Source: Gnetum montanum (Eukaryota; Streptophyta; Gnetopsida; Gnetales; Gnetaceae). Taken from it: a stretch of DNA of 64,000 bases. Location: the NCBI GenBank assembly GCA_015680685.1, contig MNCI01017476.1, positions 1,353,258 through 1,417,257 of the forward strand, written 5' to 3'. Each line of letters begins with the position of its first letter. The first letter of the stretch is position 1. Shown here in pieces: positions 22,086 through 34,135 of this stretch. The translations under genes were made by a program, and so were the position numbers. The notes under the pieces are model-generated. The model did no database searches. It was not told the DNA's origin and saw nothing but the letters and a program-made list of their open reading frames with translations.

Positions 22086-22789
22086 TTGGCACTCTTGCTA
22101 AGGATGGTGCTAGTTATCTAGATTACTTATATTACACATAATCACTATAAAAGTATTAATGATTTATCTTTTAGAAAATTTTAATATTTTAAGTCACACA
22201 TGTTAAAACCATGTCTTCTTCACATAGGACCAATAATGCATTGTATGATGAAAACTCTCATAGGAGAAATGATAGGATCTATACTAAAGAGAATTGGAGT
22301 GAACATCCTCAAGCAGGGATTTTATATGCTCATTTCCACCCTTACTACACCTAAGGACTATGTTCAACTATTATAGACAGTCCTAGAGGTGATGGAGTAA
22401 GTCCTAGATTAAGGAGGGCCTCAAGGCCTAGGGCCTCCTCTAAACCTAGAAAAGATAGACCAAGGAACCATGGGAAAAAATATAGGAGCCATGATGATTC
22501 TCCTAGTTTCTCATTTTCCTCTTCCTCTTGAATGTGTAGTTTTGACAAATATGAATGTAGGTATAGAGATAGATCTCTACTATGGGATCGAGATAAAGAT
22601 AGAAATTAAAACCAAGGGAAAAATCAAAGACATCAAAATGAGCATAGACAAGATCATCATAATTAGATGAATAGAAATATAGATTATCACCATGATGTGT
22701 TTTATACAAATGAACTCTTGTTCACTGCTAGGGGCCTAACATAGATTTGGAAGGTAGTTCAAATACCTCAAAGGCATTAAAGGGACAGC
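22086..22789 (+). other. Leader of the gag-only element
   Basis: Runs from the 5' LTR to the gag core. TTGGCACTCTTGC just after the LTR occupies the primer-site position but I could not match it to a tRNA. A charged gag N-terminus may begin near 22210. Short open frames here are not convincing genes. Confidence 0.4.
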
Positions 22790-24480
22790 CACATCAAATG
22801 GCTTGATATGGACAACATTCCTAAATTTAGGGTAGGCTATAATTCTGATCCAAAACATCACTTACAAGCCTTTCATAATGCTTCCACCTTCAAAAATATT
22901 AAATGCAAGTGGAAAAATCTTAAGCTCTTTTCTAGGATGCTAGTAGATGAAGTTAAAAGTTGGTATAGATCATTAGAACTAGATTCAATCCATTAGTGGT
23001 CCACAATTCTGGAACTCTTCAACAAAAAATACCAAACCTATGCAAGAGTGTCCAACCTGAGAAAATAAATCCAAAGGTGAAAGCATGAAAATCATGAACC
23101 CTTGGATGTGGCCTTGGATAGATACTATTCACTACTACATAGATGTCTTAGCCATGATTTTTCTTAAAAAGAGCAACTTTTCCACATCATCGATGGGGTT
23201 CATAATCAAATGAAGGAGACCCTTGGGATTTATGCCTAAGGTTAGTTATCCAAATTGAATGCTTAGTAGACACAAAGGCTAATCAAGTGGGTGGCAAAAG
23301 AAGAAGGAGAGATATGTAAACAAGTGAATGTAGAGGAATATAACTAGGATCCAAATCTTCAAAATAAGATGGTCCATATCTATGATGAGGAAAAAGAGAC
23401 CACTCTCAATGAGGTGATTTCACAATAAACTTGTCAATACAAAAGTCTATTAATGAGCTTGAAGCAAGGATAGATAAGATGTGGGAGTTGATGAATAAAA
23501 AAGTTAAAACTTATGTGAAAATCATAAAGGAGAGAGTAACACAAAAATAATCAAGTGATCAAAAAAAGAAGAGGAGAAAAAACTAAGAAATTGGTAGAAA
23601 CACTTATTGGCAAAAAGGAGAAATGGTTGTAGGTGAAAAGACTATAGACTTAACTATAGAAGAGGATGATGGATGTGACATCTTCCTATATGACCATCCA
23701 AAGGGCTATTTCCCAATCATGTTACATCTACATGAGTATTGAACTTTTGTTTTGAATCTCAAGTTTTTACGAAAGCAAATGCCTATGAAATTATCTTTTT
23801 CACAAAGTAATTATTGACAATTCTACAACCAACCATACTATCCTAGTGGGACTTCTTGTTAGTCTTAAAACTACTATCAACCATAGTGGAAAAACCCATA
23901 GTTGTGGAGGAGGCCATCATCAAACTAGCACTACCCTTACTACCAACTAGACCCATATGGATATTATGTTCAACAACCTGTTTCCCCAATTGGTTCTACT
24001 TGCTCTACCTCAAATCACTACTACCACTATCCCGAATATCCTCAACCCACAACATCTTCTATGGGATCACCACTTTACACATCTCACCCTCTATCATATT
24101 CTCAATATTCTTATACTTCCCTTCATCACATGTCACTACCAACAACGTAGGAAGATTTGACACCACAACATCAATGAAAAAATGTTGCTTATGTTGTGAA
24201 CATACACAAAAATGATATGACTAGTAGATCTCCAAAACAACCTCAGAAACATCCTTTCTTTAGGATGGTTTCCACATGTGAGCACAAAACTTGTAGCCTA
24301 CTAGTGCATCGAAACCCACACAAGGCCAATTTGGCACAACATCCTTCCTCATTAGAACAATGTCTCCTAATCATAAAAAAAAAGCCAACAACCATCACCA
24401 CTCCAACATAAGACATAAAAGATAAACCTATCACTGTGGAAAGATAGAAACCTTCATGCATCACTAATAATGATAAGGGG
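22790..24480 (+). pseudogene. Retrotransposon gag polyprotein, broken
   Basis: The frame at 22808-22993 reads NIPKFRVGYNSDPKHHL, QAFHNAS, KWKNLKLFSRML and WYRSLELDSIH, the gag capsid core. It continues after a stop as LFNKKYQTYARV, LDVALDRYYSLLHRC, then HIIDGVHNQMKETLG and EEGEI. The second domain (CDIFLYDHPKGYFPIML and HLHEY, near 23680) and the Pro/Tyr-rich tail with QPQKHPFF (24240) match those of the minus-strand sister gag. Numerous stops and shifts. The shared CD/NIFLYDH motif and QHPFF tail define this family; no CCHC knuckle was found in either copy. Confidence 0.8.
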
Positions 24481-26811
24481 TGTAGTTGTGGGTTGGAATT
24501 TTGAAGTATTAATACAACCCCTACATTGACCCACCATAAAGTTCAAAAATAAGTGTGTGAGTGAAAACTAGTTTATGTAGTAGCCACTAAACTAGAAGAC
24601 ACCTAGTGGATTGGAAATAAGAGTGTAAAACTATTTCAAAGATGCATGGAACCAAGAAAACCACTTATTAATTCTTTTTGTGGTAAAGAGCTTAGTTGTG
24701 AGGGAGATGCCCCATTCTAAATTAAGAACTAATAAGTATTTTTCACCTTTTTTGTTTTTCAAATTTTTATCATTTTCCTATTTCTTTCCATATTTTCTAA
24801 TTCATAATATGTTTTCCATTTCTTATTATTTTTCTTTTTTCTTTATAATTTTCTCTTTTCTTGAGTCATTTTCTTTATGATGAATGTATTTTATGTTTTT
24901 GTTAATAATATTTCCAAGTCATGATGCAAAAGTCAATTCTATGTGTTGGGTTTTTTTTGATATGCTATCAAAATGATTGGGTAAGTAATTGTCTGAAGTA
25001 GTGAGACCACCTCATCCATCCCTCTAGTTCTCTAAATAAAGAGTTCTTTTGTCATGAAAGCCATTTGGTTCACCTTTTATGAAACTAAAATTTATCAATG
25101 ATCATTATACCTTGAAGAAAGAGTGAATGACCAAGTGGGAATAGTAAGGGTGTGGCCTCAAGGGGATTTGTTGGACTCTCTTCTTAACTTTCTTTATGTG
25201 GTTTATGACTCCTCATTGAATGTATCATTACTCCAATCTTGACCAACAATAGGAAGCTAAAAGTCTTTGCATGGTGTGGTTCCCATCCAAAATCATTAAA
25301 ATATAATCTAAAAAAAAAGCAATAATGAAAATTCAAAGCACACCCCTTAGACATAATAATGGGCTACAAGCATTGGTTATGGGGCTACAAAGACATGTTA
25401 CCCATGTCTGATGGTGCCCCTCTAACTAAGTTCCTTGCTTTCTTCTTCTCTTTTTTTCTCTTTTTGGAGTGATGATCATTCTTTGTGGTGGTTGTGGACT
25501 CATTATGGTTGGCAAGAAGGAACACATCAATGCAAGGTCACTATTAATGGTATGGACTTGTTCTGAACTTGGACACATAGGTACAATGATCATCTTAATC
25601 ACATTTGACACAAGAACCTATTATAGACATGGTAAAGCATCTTATATCCCAATCTCTACAATTCCTTCTCATCCAATTCATTCACCTCATTGTTGCATAT
25701 GGTTATGATCATTTTGATTTTGTGTAGTATAGTGCAACATCCCAACCAAGATAGTTGTGTGTTGTTTGGAACAAAGACATGATCTACATTTAAATTCTAA
25801 GGTGCCCATGAACATCTCTAGAAGTGGTTGTGCAAGGACATTATGGTAGGAGCCTTCTTTGGGGAGGATCAACTTGCATAACCTCTATTGATCATGGCTT
25901 TGAACTAACCTCCACATCTTCTAGAACATTAATGATGGGTTTTCTAAACTTGTGCATGCTTTTGGGAATACTTATCATCAATTTTAATTAATTTTTTCTA
26001 CTTCTATATCTCAATATCCTTCAACTTCCAAAAACATTTCTTGGCCATCTTATACATTGGACCTTTGGTTTTAATTATTTCAAAACTTGTGCACTTCCAA
26101 AGTTACACTTATCAGTTATGGGGGCTAGGGATGCCCACTTTCAAATTTTCCAACATCCTATTTTCAAACATTGTAGTAACTAATAGTAATTAACCAAAAT
26201 AAGGTCAATAGCTTGATTATTTTAGTTACCTCATAGCCTTGGGCAAAGTACATTGTCATCACCTTATGCTTAAATGCAAACTAAGGGATTAAAAAATGGT
26301 TAATTATTAAGGAAAATTTACCAAAATTAATGTGGATCCTTTGGTGACTATAGGTGATGCTAAAAGGAACACCTAATAAAGATGGTCTTTTTCCAAGCAC
26401 AAAAACAAAGCTAAGATTAGGAAAACAAAGGATATTCCCATGGAAAAATAGTAGCACATATGCCCATGGGATGGTGACAAGAAATTTTAGTCCATCCTTC
26501 AAGAACATTTTACATAACCAGAGAAACTTCAACATAACAATTAAGGTTGGGAGTCTACCATCACTAGAAGCAACAAGAAGAATCATCTTTAGTGGCTTTT
26601 TGAAGACCTCTGCAAATTTTGTAATCTTCAATGTTTGTCTAGTCATTTTTTTTTCACTTTATCATTTTTTCTGCATCCACTCAAATAAAATTTTGTAATG
26701 CAACACTCAAAGATAGTTAGTAGTTAGCGTTAGTTAATAATTTCATACCTTTCCAATATTTTGTAAAGAACTTGTTCCTTATTTTGTTCACTTGAGGACA
26801 AGTTTTCATTC
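24481..26811 (+). other. Internal 3' region without recognised coding sequence
   Basis: About 2.3 kb between gag and the polypurine tract. A plus-strand open frame at 26354-26695 (lysine-rich, then hydrophobic) and its antisense frame are not recognised. The end (CTTGAGGACAAGTTTTCATT) matches the equivalent position next to the other two 3' LTRs of the family. Confidence 0.5.
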
Positions 26812-26824
26812 AATTGTGGGGGTA
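26812..26824 (+). other. Polypurine tract (AATTGTGGGGGTA)
   Basis: Directly precedes the 3' LTR. The Athila-like copy has ATGGGGGTA at the same place on the minus strand (56228-56236). Confidence 0.65.
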
Positions 26825-27662
26825 TGATAAATCATGTTTTTCATAGGCTAAGATATTAAGTTATGACATTAGATATTCGATATCACAGGATGCATGGTTG
26901 CCTATAAATACAACACTTGGGCACATGATTCATCACTTTCTTTTATCAATAGAGTAGCCAAAATCTTGTAGTTTTATTTCATAGTCTTAGAGAATAGTCA
27001 GTGAGTGCTTGCAGTGTTGATCTAAGTCAGTTTTATGATGTCTTATTCAAGTGGCAATGTACTTGGACATATTTCATGAATGACAATAAGATTGAGATTG
27101 ATTCCTATTCATTGCAGCACTTTGAATTAGATTAAATTACTATTAATGTAATTTCTATTCCTTGTACTTATTAATATTTACATTTCCATACACATTAATG
27201 AATTGGTAGAATGAGCATGACTAGTTTTGAGCATAAACATGTATTTGCTTGGTAATCTCAGCAGCATTATTTCTTGGTTCGTCTAGTAGCGTAGTGCTTG
27301 ATAATCCTAGTAGTAGATATGTGGCTGTAGGGCATGTATGACAAGCTCTGGGAATAGACACTCATTGTCCATAGGCTAGTTTAGCATTTATCTTCCTATT
27401 TTGAATTAGATTAAATAATTAGTTTCTATATTATTTCTAGAAGTATCATAAAGACACAACAACATCAACCATGATATGCCTCACCTTGGACTAAATCATA
27501 CATGACAAAGCTACCACTAGTCCAAGTGGAAAAATAGTCTCCTACAATCAATGCTTAATGATCTAGATGCTATAACTAGTCCCATCCATGGAATTCAATT
27601 GGATTGCAGGTGAATGCTTGTGATTCGTATAGTTGGGTGTAGGGGATACTCAATGCTCATCA
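26825..27662 (+). repeat. 3' LTR of the gag-only element
   Basis: Homologous to 21199-22085, a little shorter because part of the U3 GATATC-containing segment is missing. TATAAATA is at 26903-26910. Confidence 0.85.
26903..26910 (+). promoter_or_regulatory. TATA box (TATAAATA) in 3' LTR
   Basis: Same context as at 21326 (CAACACTTGG follows). Confidence 0.6.
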
Positions 27663-27667
27663 ATCAC
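27663..27667. repeat. Target-site duplication, right copy (ATCAC)
   Basis: Identical partner of 21194-21198. Confidence 0.8.
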
Positions 27668-27742
27668 TATTCTATTCATTATTCAACCTCAAGGCTATGA
27701 TATGTTCTTAGTTTTGTATGCTTTCAACTATGAAGATAATTA

Positions 27743-28270
27743 TTGATTTTCCAGGGTAAAGACATCAAGATAAATCTAACAGCAAGATCCATGTGCCAAC
27801 TTCCTATCTATATTTCCATTAGTATTAGAGATAATATGGTACTTCTAATAGTATACATTGATGATAAAGCTAGATTCAACATCATCTTATGGATTATTAT
27901 TAAGTGCCTTGGTGTTAAAAAAAATGTCATATATTCTAAGTCTAACTCTACACCCATTTTCTTTAGTTAGGATAGGGTTGATATTATCAAGTTAATTAAA
28001 CTTTCTTTTTTAGTTAAAAATTATATTGTATTCAAGGCATTTTTCATGATAGATGTGTATTCATCAGGAATTAACTCTATCCTATGCAAGCCTTGATTAG
28101 CTTATCATCACATGATATCTTTTCGTATCCATTAATAAATCCACATTTCTTGTAAAGATAAGATAGTTTTTATTTGTATTGATCATGAGATCCATTCTAT
28201 CTTATTTTTTAATGTTGTAGATAAAGATCATAGGTTCCCAAATCATTAGCTAAGGACAAACATCAATAAA
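27743..28270 (+). pseudogene. Tat-type retropepsin and pro-RT spacer fragment
   Basis: The frame reads LPIYISISIRDNMVLLIVYID, then DKARFNIILWIIIKCLGV, which has the layout of Tat/Ogre protease (PLY..V.I.G.....VLVD.GS..N.LPL...K.LG). The catalytic D-x-G has decayed to D-K-A. A shifted frame continues INSILCKP..AYHHMISFRI and then HISCKDKIVFICIDHE, matching the YN.LLGRPW...PS.LHQ..KF spacer before RT. No RT follows. Same orientation as the gag knuckle at 19.55 kb, so likely the same element, split by the insertion at 21199-27662. Confidence 0.6.
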
Positions 28271-28519
28271 CAATGAAATTAAGGCTACTCTTACAAATCC
28301 TTGATCACCTAACACTTATTTGTTCATAAATCTTGACTTTGATGAATTGGACATCATGGAGTCAGTTAAAAAGAGTGATATCCCTTCCCATACCTAGTGA
28401 AAAAGTCTATTGCTAGAATGAATTCTTGATTTTTATTCATCATGACATGATTTATTTGTCCCTTTTATTGTTAGCTTTTAAATTTATGTTGTTTTTCTTA
28501 TGTTACTTTTTTTCTTATG
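28271..28519. other. Spacer between element remnants
   Basis: AT-rich, no gene seen. Confidence 0.4.
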
Positions 28520-29275
28520 TTTTCATAAACTCTAACTTCTTTTAATCACTTATTATCTTTCTTTATCCTTGAACCTACCTTCTCTTCCTCTTTAGTTAGA
28601 AAAATAAGCTTTTTGATATGTATTGTGATTTTTTCTAGTCTTTATAGTTTAGAGAGTTTTGATCTATGCTACCAATTCATCAATGATAAGAATATTTAGG
28701 TCTTTTGAATGTATAATAATTTCTATGATCTATTCATGTCCTAGATTTGCTGATAAGCCTTAGATGACCTTTTGCACTTTTTACGTTGAGGAGTAGCCAC
28801 AACCATATTTATCAATTCTTCTAATGCTGATGTACTTTCTAGCAAAGAAAATTTCCATGCCTCCATTGGGTAGGATCATAAGAGAATCAAATTCTTGTTT
28901 GTGTGGTAGTTCTTACATTTTTCTATTTTTAATATTATATTTATATTCCAATTGAAGAGTGTGCCAATTGTCTTTGGAAATTTGATGAAAAGTGATTCTT
29001 AAAGGTATAAAGCTTGAGATACTTGTAGAAAGCATTGCAATGGTCAATTCATTATACTTTTCATTATTTTGATAATCTCTAATTTGGGTTCTTGTCAAAT
29101 TTTCAAAGTCATATACAAAATTAAAGCTTGTTTGAATAATGTCTCAAAAATAATTATATTTTAGTAAGCCTTGCACAAGTATGGTGCATAGGTTGAAGTT
29201 TTTTGATCCATTAAAAATTATTGAGCACTTGGAAATATTTTTGAAACTTATGATAAATGAATTTTGAAGAGGCTA
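28520..29275 (-). pseudogene. Ty1/copia gag fragment
   Basis: The minus-strand frame at 29098-28913 reads TRTQIRDYQNNEKYNELTIA, then SKDNWHTLQLEYKYN. It continues in a shifted frame as SIRRIDKYGCGYSST, KVQKVI.GLSANLGHE and DLNILIIDELVA. This is the UBN2-type gag region of copia elements, homologous in layout to the copy at 17.6-18.4 kb but not the same copy. No zinc knuckle or pol was recognised below 28600. Confidence 0.7.
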
Positions 29276-29287
29276 GCTCTAATATCA
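29276..29287 (-). other. Copia primer-binding site (TGATATTAGAGC)
   Basis: Reads TGATATTAGAGC on the minus strand, two changes from TGGTATCAGAGC, at the correct place just upstream of the gag fragment. Confidence 0.6.
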
Positions 29288-29291
29288 CTCT

Positions 29292-32200
29292 TAGTGATTA
29301 TGATGATGTTTCTTTATCTTTGGAGTAGGAAGAATATGATGATAATTTGTTATATTTTTAAAAATTTTGCTTACGATGAATCATTATATTACATTGGGAT
29401 TTATGATCTTCAAACCATCAGCAAACCATGAGTTATGATATTTGGAAAAAATAAAAATATAAATATAAACTAAGGATATCATGATAGCACCATGAGTTGT
29501 GGTCAATGAAAACCTAGAATTCTTATGGTTCTTGCATAATTCACAAGGATAGTATGAATTATGGTATATTTACCTTATTTTTTTATGACCATGAGTTTTG
29601 GTTTGCAACCATGGGTCATGATTAAGTTATTATTGAGCATTTACTTTGATTTTTGAAACCACTTGTGGTGGTATTCTTGTGGTGTGATTTGAAGGATTCC
29701 ACAAGTTGACCACAAGTCAAGGTATGAAGACCAAGAATACCAAAAATTGTGGTTAGGTCATGGTATGTAGAAAAAATATAATTATGATGAAATTTGAAAT
29801 AGAATTAGGGCTAAAAAATAAGTACATTTGTCCATAAATTCATTTTTCATAAAATAAAAAAAATAGATTTTTCCTTTTACCTTGGATGAAGAAAAATGCA
29901 ATACATGACTTTATTCCCTAAGTTACATAGGTTACTAGAAAATTCATGCATAACACAACATATTTTTCAATTATTCCTTTATAAATATTTGATTATGTAT
30001 ATTTCCTTCTTTATTACATACATTTAATTATGCATATTTTATTCTTTATTATGTACATATAATAATATACCATTATATTCATAAAGCATTTAGGACCCTA
30101 ATCCTACTCAGGTCATATCCTCTATAAAATTTTATGATCAAACTAGAATTTTAAAATAATATTTAATTATAATTAAATATAACATAAACCATCTTTATTA
30201 AGTAACTTAAGATGATGTTCTACCTATACTTTGACCTTATTAATGCATTTGAGATGTTCAAAACACTCAACTTGATCCTTGGTTTATCAAAAGTAAAGCT
30301 ATGATGTTCATTTTATGAAAATTTCAATTCATTAAAAAAGCATACATGAGTTATGAATTTGAAAAAATAAATTCACTCCAAACTTGCCTTCCCTCCTTCC
30401 ATCATAAATCACCATTTCTCACTTCCATAGGAAAAGTTGTTATTAAGTTTCATGTAAAAGAAAAATCATAACATGTATACTTATGAGAAGAAATACCATG
30501 CATATTAACATGTGCCTAGGCAATGTGTCATGCTAGATGTGAAACCACCTATCCTTGCCCCTCCCCCTCCTCCCATCTTGCCTTGTATAACTAAGTCCGT
30601 ATGTTTCTATTATGTTTCATTTTCTTGTGTGGGAAGCTTTAAGCATATGGATTTGAGATGGAGAAATAGAGAGAGTTTCATCATTATAGAGGAAAAAGAA
30701 TTCAAATAAGAAGATTATGAAAGGCTACATCAACTTTGGAAGAAGGCTTATCTAATTTTTCTTTCCTTGAAGCTATCCTACTTTGTTATGGATTTTGTAC
30801 ACTTCCTCTTTGCTACTTGACTCTTTGATATTATTTTATTATTTTCGTTACGTAAATATTCTTCTAAATTTTTATCATTTTGGTCTTGTTTTATACAAAA
30901 ATTTGGATTGGAATTCTATCCAAATAATTTTTAGCTTTTTAATAAATTTTTAGAACATGTAGGAATCTTGTCCAAATTGCTTCTTTAGTATTTTATGATT
31001 ATTTTGGATTAGTCCTTTATATGGAATGGAATTTTATGGAAACTTTGTAAAATTTTGGTTATTTTGGAAATGTTTGAAAAGGGAATTATGAAGGAAAATA
31101 AGATAAAATAACATATATTATGATCAAGTCTACTCAATTGGTTGTGAGAACTATGAATATTTAAGATGTCCTTATGAAAATAGTGAGGTGTTTCTTAGTG
31201 GGCCTCATGTCATGAAAAAAAAAATACTAGGATATATTTCCAAACTTGGATTTTAATTTGTAAGTTCATATGTAGTTAAGGACTTAGCCAAGATCATGAC
31301 TTTGAATGGCTAAGTCTAATGATATGTAGTGAGGCATAGTTAAGACTTGTCCTTTCAAGGTGTATGCCATGGATACCAAGGATGTTAAAATTAAGGTTGT
31401 TTTTAAGATACAACCATTAGGAACTCACTTAGGTCACTTAGGAGGATTCGTTGTTAGTAGTGAGGTTACTTCATGTTAGATTTTAACTATCTCTTAATTA
31501 CACAATCATTATTTTGATAACTTAAAATAAAAGAACGTAACTATTCATAAGTTACTTCCAACCATTCATAAGATCACATCTCTTAATCATGAAAAGTCAT
31601 AATCCTACTTATAGGATATAAGCTAATTATTATTTAAGTTACAAAATATAGTGTAGTTAAGTAAGAAGAAAGAAAGAGGAAAGAGAAGTCAAAGAAAATC
31701 AAGTAGTAAAGAGTTAAGAAATAAAAAGATTTATGATTTAATGAAAAAGAAAGGAAAGAAATGTAAGTGGAAAAATTATTAAGCATCATAAGGAAGAAGA
31801 AAAATTTATGATATCTAATTATTGCAACTTATGATGAACTTTGTAACTAAACAGTTGAAAGAATCATCAAGCATCCTTTGCCAAAGAAGTAAAGGTACCA
31901 GGTAAGAGTTAGAAGTAAGTCATGATCTAGTTTCTTAAATAAGAAGAAAAGATAATCCAAGAGACTTTGTTGAAGCAAAAAAGAAGTTATAAGAAATTGT
32001 AGCCAAGTTATATGTAGAGTTCATACATCAACTAGTTAGTTAGGGATGACTATGATATACATCATAGGATCAAAAACCAAAGTTATAATTTATGATTTTT
32101 GATGTTTGTAAATATTGTTAGGTATTATAAATTTTCATGAATGATTAATTTAAGTTAAGTAAGCATTAAGTTCTTGACCATGATATCCTTAGATACATTA

Positions 32201-32400
32201 GAGTTAATAATTAAGGTAAAACCAAATTCTAACATTTTGATAGTGAAGATATACCAAGCTATATCCTTTGGATACCCCTTGATTAAATAAAAAATATATC
32301 AATATTTTAAAATTTTGTAATATTTTTGATTTTTGGACTATTTTTAAATATCTAATTGAAAATTTTACTTCTCCAAAAATCTTATATGCTTCATGGATGG
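29292..32400. other. AT-rich region, probably copia LTR and older decay; no gene
   Basis: The part next to the primer site should hold the 5' LTR of the minus-strand copia. Its outer end was not found. ACCATGAGTTNTGGT-like phrases recur at 29420-29770. A strongly purine-rich stretch lies at 31655-31800. A 65-codon frame at 30512-30706 starts with a Pro-rich run but has no recognisable features. Nothing else is supportable. Confidence 0.4.
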
Positions 32401-33795
32401 TGTTGTGCTCAAAAAATGTGATTAGTGGGAAAACCAAAGATCTTAGGCATGGAAATAGTTTTTGACCTTGAATCTGAAGGGCCTTTGAGAAAGAGGAATC
32501 AAGGTTCCCTCAACAATCTAGTCTATCACCCAAGGACTTAAAAATGTAAAGAAGAATAGAAAAATAAAATTATAGATTTGAATAAAAGTAAACACAAAAT
32601 TAATCTTGAATGAAATGTACACTGTAAATCAACTGGTAAATTTTATTAAATAATAGCAAAATGCTCAAAGTGTAAAGTTCAAAGAGTACAGATTATGTGG
32701 CTAGATGCACAAGAAGCTTGTCTAAACAGAGCTTGAAGCTTTTTGGAGTTGTAAAGTTGTATTCTACAATTAAACTCCATGATCTAGGTACTCCCCAACT
32801 CCAATTGTCAAGAGCCTCTTATTAGTTTTTGTTCAAATTTGCAACTAGTGTGTAAAATGGTGTTTAACTTTAATGATAATGGGAATACATTGAGAGTCTC
32901 TAGTGCTCAAGTAGATTCCAATTACTTCCAAAAAGTATTACAAAATGGTAAAATGGATTTTGTGCTCAAGGTTACTATAATGGTATGGTTGCCAAAAATG
33001 TTCTGGAACTTGAATGAAGTGTTCTAGTTTGGCTTTTATAGGCTTTGGAAATGCTAAATTTAGGCTATAAATTTTTTCCATGATTACTGACAAATTAATG
33101 TTGTTTGTAGGTGTTGTAGGCCATAATTCCTAGTGTAGTTGATCATTTATGGTAATTTTTGAAACCCAAGGGCCATCAAAACCACACTGAATACCAAAAA
33201 TATTAAATGGACTTTTGTCAATATGCTAGTTTCACCTTAACTACATTGGCCTTGGAGAGTTACGCTGGCATTGTTGGAATTGGAAAAGAGATGTGGTGAC
33301 TACATTGGCCATGAGAAGATTACTGGGAATCCATGATGACTATGCTGGTCATGTTGCCACCACTAGAAACTATCATGACTATGCTAGACATTTCTTGGAA
33401 AATGAAAAACCCAACAACACCAACATTGGCATTACAGCTTTCACATTTTGTTTTATGACAACTATGTTGGGAATGATTGGGAAATGGAAAATCCAATACC
33501 ACCAATGGTAAATGTAGATGGTTCTAGCATAGTTGAGGCTATAGCCCAACAAAAGCCCATGAAAATGCCAAATTTGGTAGCCCCTAAGGCATTTTTAGCC
33601 TTTCCAAGCCAAAATATAGACATGACATTGCTTTTTCCACTTGGGAAGTGAGGTAGTAGCAACTTATTAGGCATTTTTCAACCCCCAAAAAGTTAAAGTA
33701 TGCATGAATCAACCTTACATTTATAATAAAATCTTGCCTCAAGTTGGATGGTGAAGGTTATAGGTTATAACATGCATTTTCTAAGTGGTTTTTCA
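32401..33795 (-). repeat. 3' LTR of the Tat-like element
   Basis: The low end is fixed by homology: minus-strand GCACAACA at 32408-32401 corresponds to GCACAATA at 55183-55176, and 32436-32590 aligns with 55207-55360. The high end (TGAAAAACC after a purine tract, 33795) is inferred from the polypurine rule only. Inside it, 33240-33400 holds three degenerate copies of a GACTA(C/T)(A/G)(C/T)TGG phrase. The open frames here (for example 33293-33508) are not genes. Confidence 0.55.
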
Positions 33796-34135
33796 ATGGC
33801 CCCTCTTTGTTGATGTACGGAGGATTAGCCCAAGAGACATCAACAAAGAATTCACAACACCACTACAAGTCCATCACCAACATTTCCTCTCTATGCTTGA
33901 TCTTGTAGTGCTGAATCATGCCAAAGAGTGCTTTACGATAATGGGATAAGGCTATGATGAGGTGGTAAAAGTTGTAGGTTACATTTGTTCACTAGGAAAT
34001 GGTCATGATGGTTAACAATAAGTTCCATAGGTTTACATCATGGCTATGATATGACACTAACATGTTGAACGATTAATTAAGGCTTCCTGCTTCATGCTTT
34101 GAAGTGTTGGACACTTGGTAATATTTTGAGGAACT
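33796..34135 (-). other. Untranslated 3' end of the Tat-like element, with polypurine tract
   Basis: CAAAGAGGGGCCAT on the minus strand (33809-33796) is a plausible polypurine tract. No coding sequence. The region is cut off by the copia insertion at 34136 and resumes at 40192. Confidence 0.4.

Larger units (their letters stand above)
21199..27662 (+). mobile_element. Complete gag-only LTR retrotransposon, second copy
   Basis: Two LTRs in direct orientation (21199-22085 and 26825-27662), TG...CA ends, a polypurine tract before the 3' LTR and a perfect ATCAC target duplication define a complete 6.46 kb insertion. Its LTRs are the same family as those at 6949-12962 and 55366-56227. The internal part encodes only a decayed gag with the same two-domain layout as the copy at 9943-11655; no protease, RT, RNaseH or integrase was recognised between 24481 and 26811. 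It sits inside remains of a plus-strand Tat-type element (gag fragment at 19.5 kb, protease fragment at 27.7 kb). Confidence 0.9.

Noticed and set aside
24680-24877. Very Phe-rich 66-codon frame
   Set aside because: Arises from T-rich DNA in the untranslated part of a retrotransposon.
26281-26698. 114- and 121-codon frames on opposite strands
   Set aside because: Unrecognised, mutually antisense, and inside the non-coding 3' part of a gag-only element.
30512-30709. Frame starting with a Pro-rich run, possible small secreted or cell-wall protein
   Set aside because: Only 65 codons, no signal peptide, no supporting context; may be LTR sequence.
33293-33674. Overlapping open frames on both strands
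   Set aside because: Lie in the presumed 3' LTR of the Tat-like element with degenerate internal repeats; no homology and both strands open.
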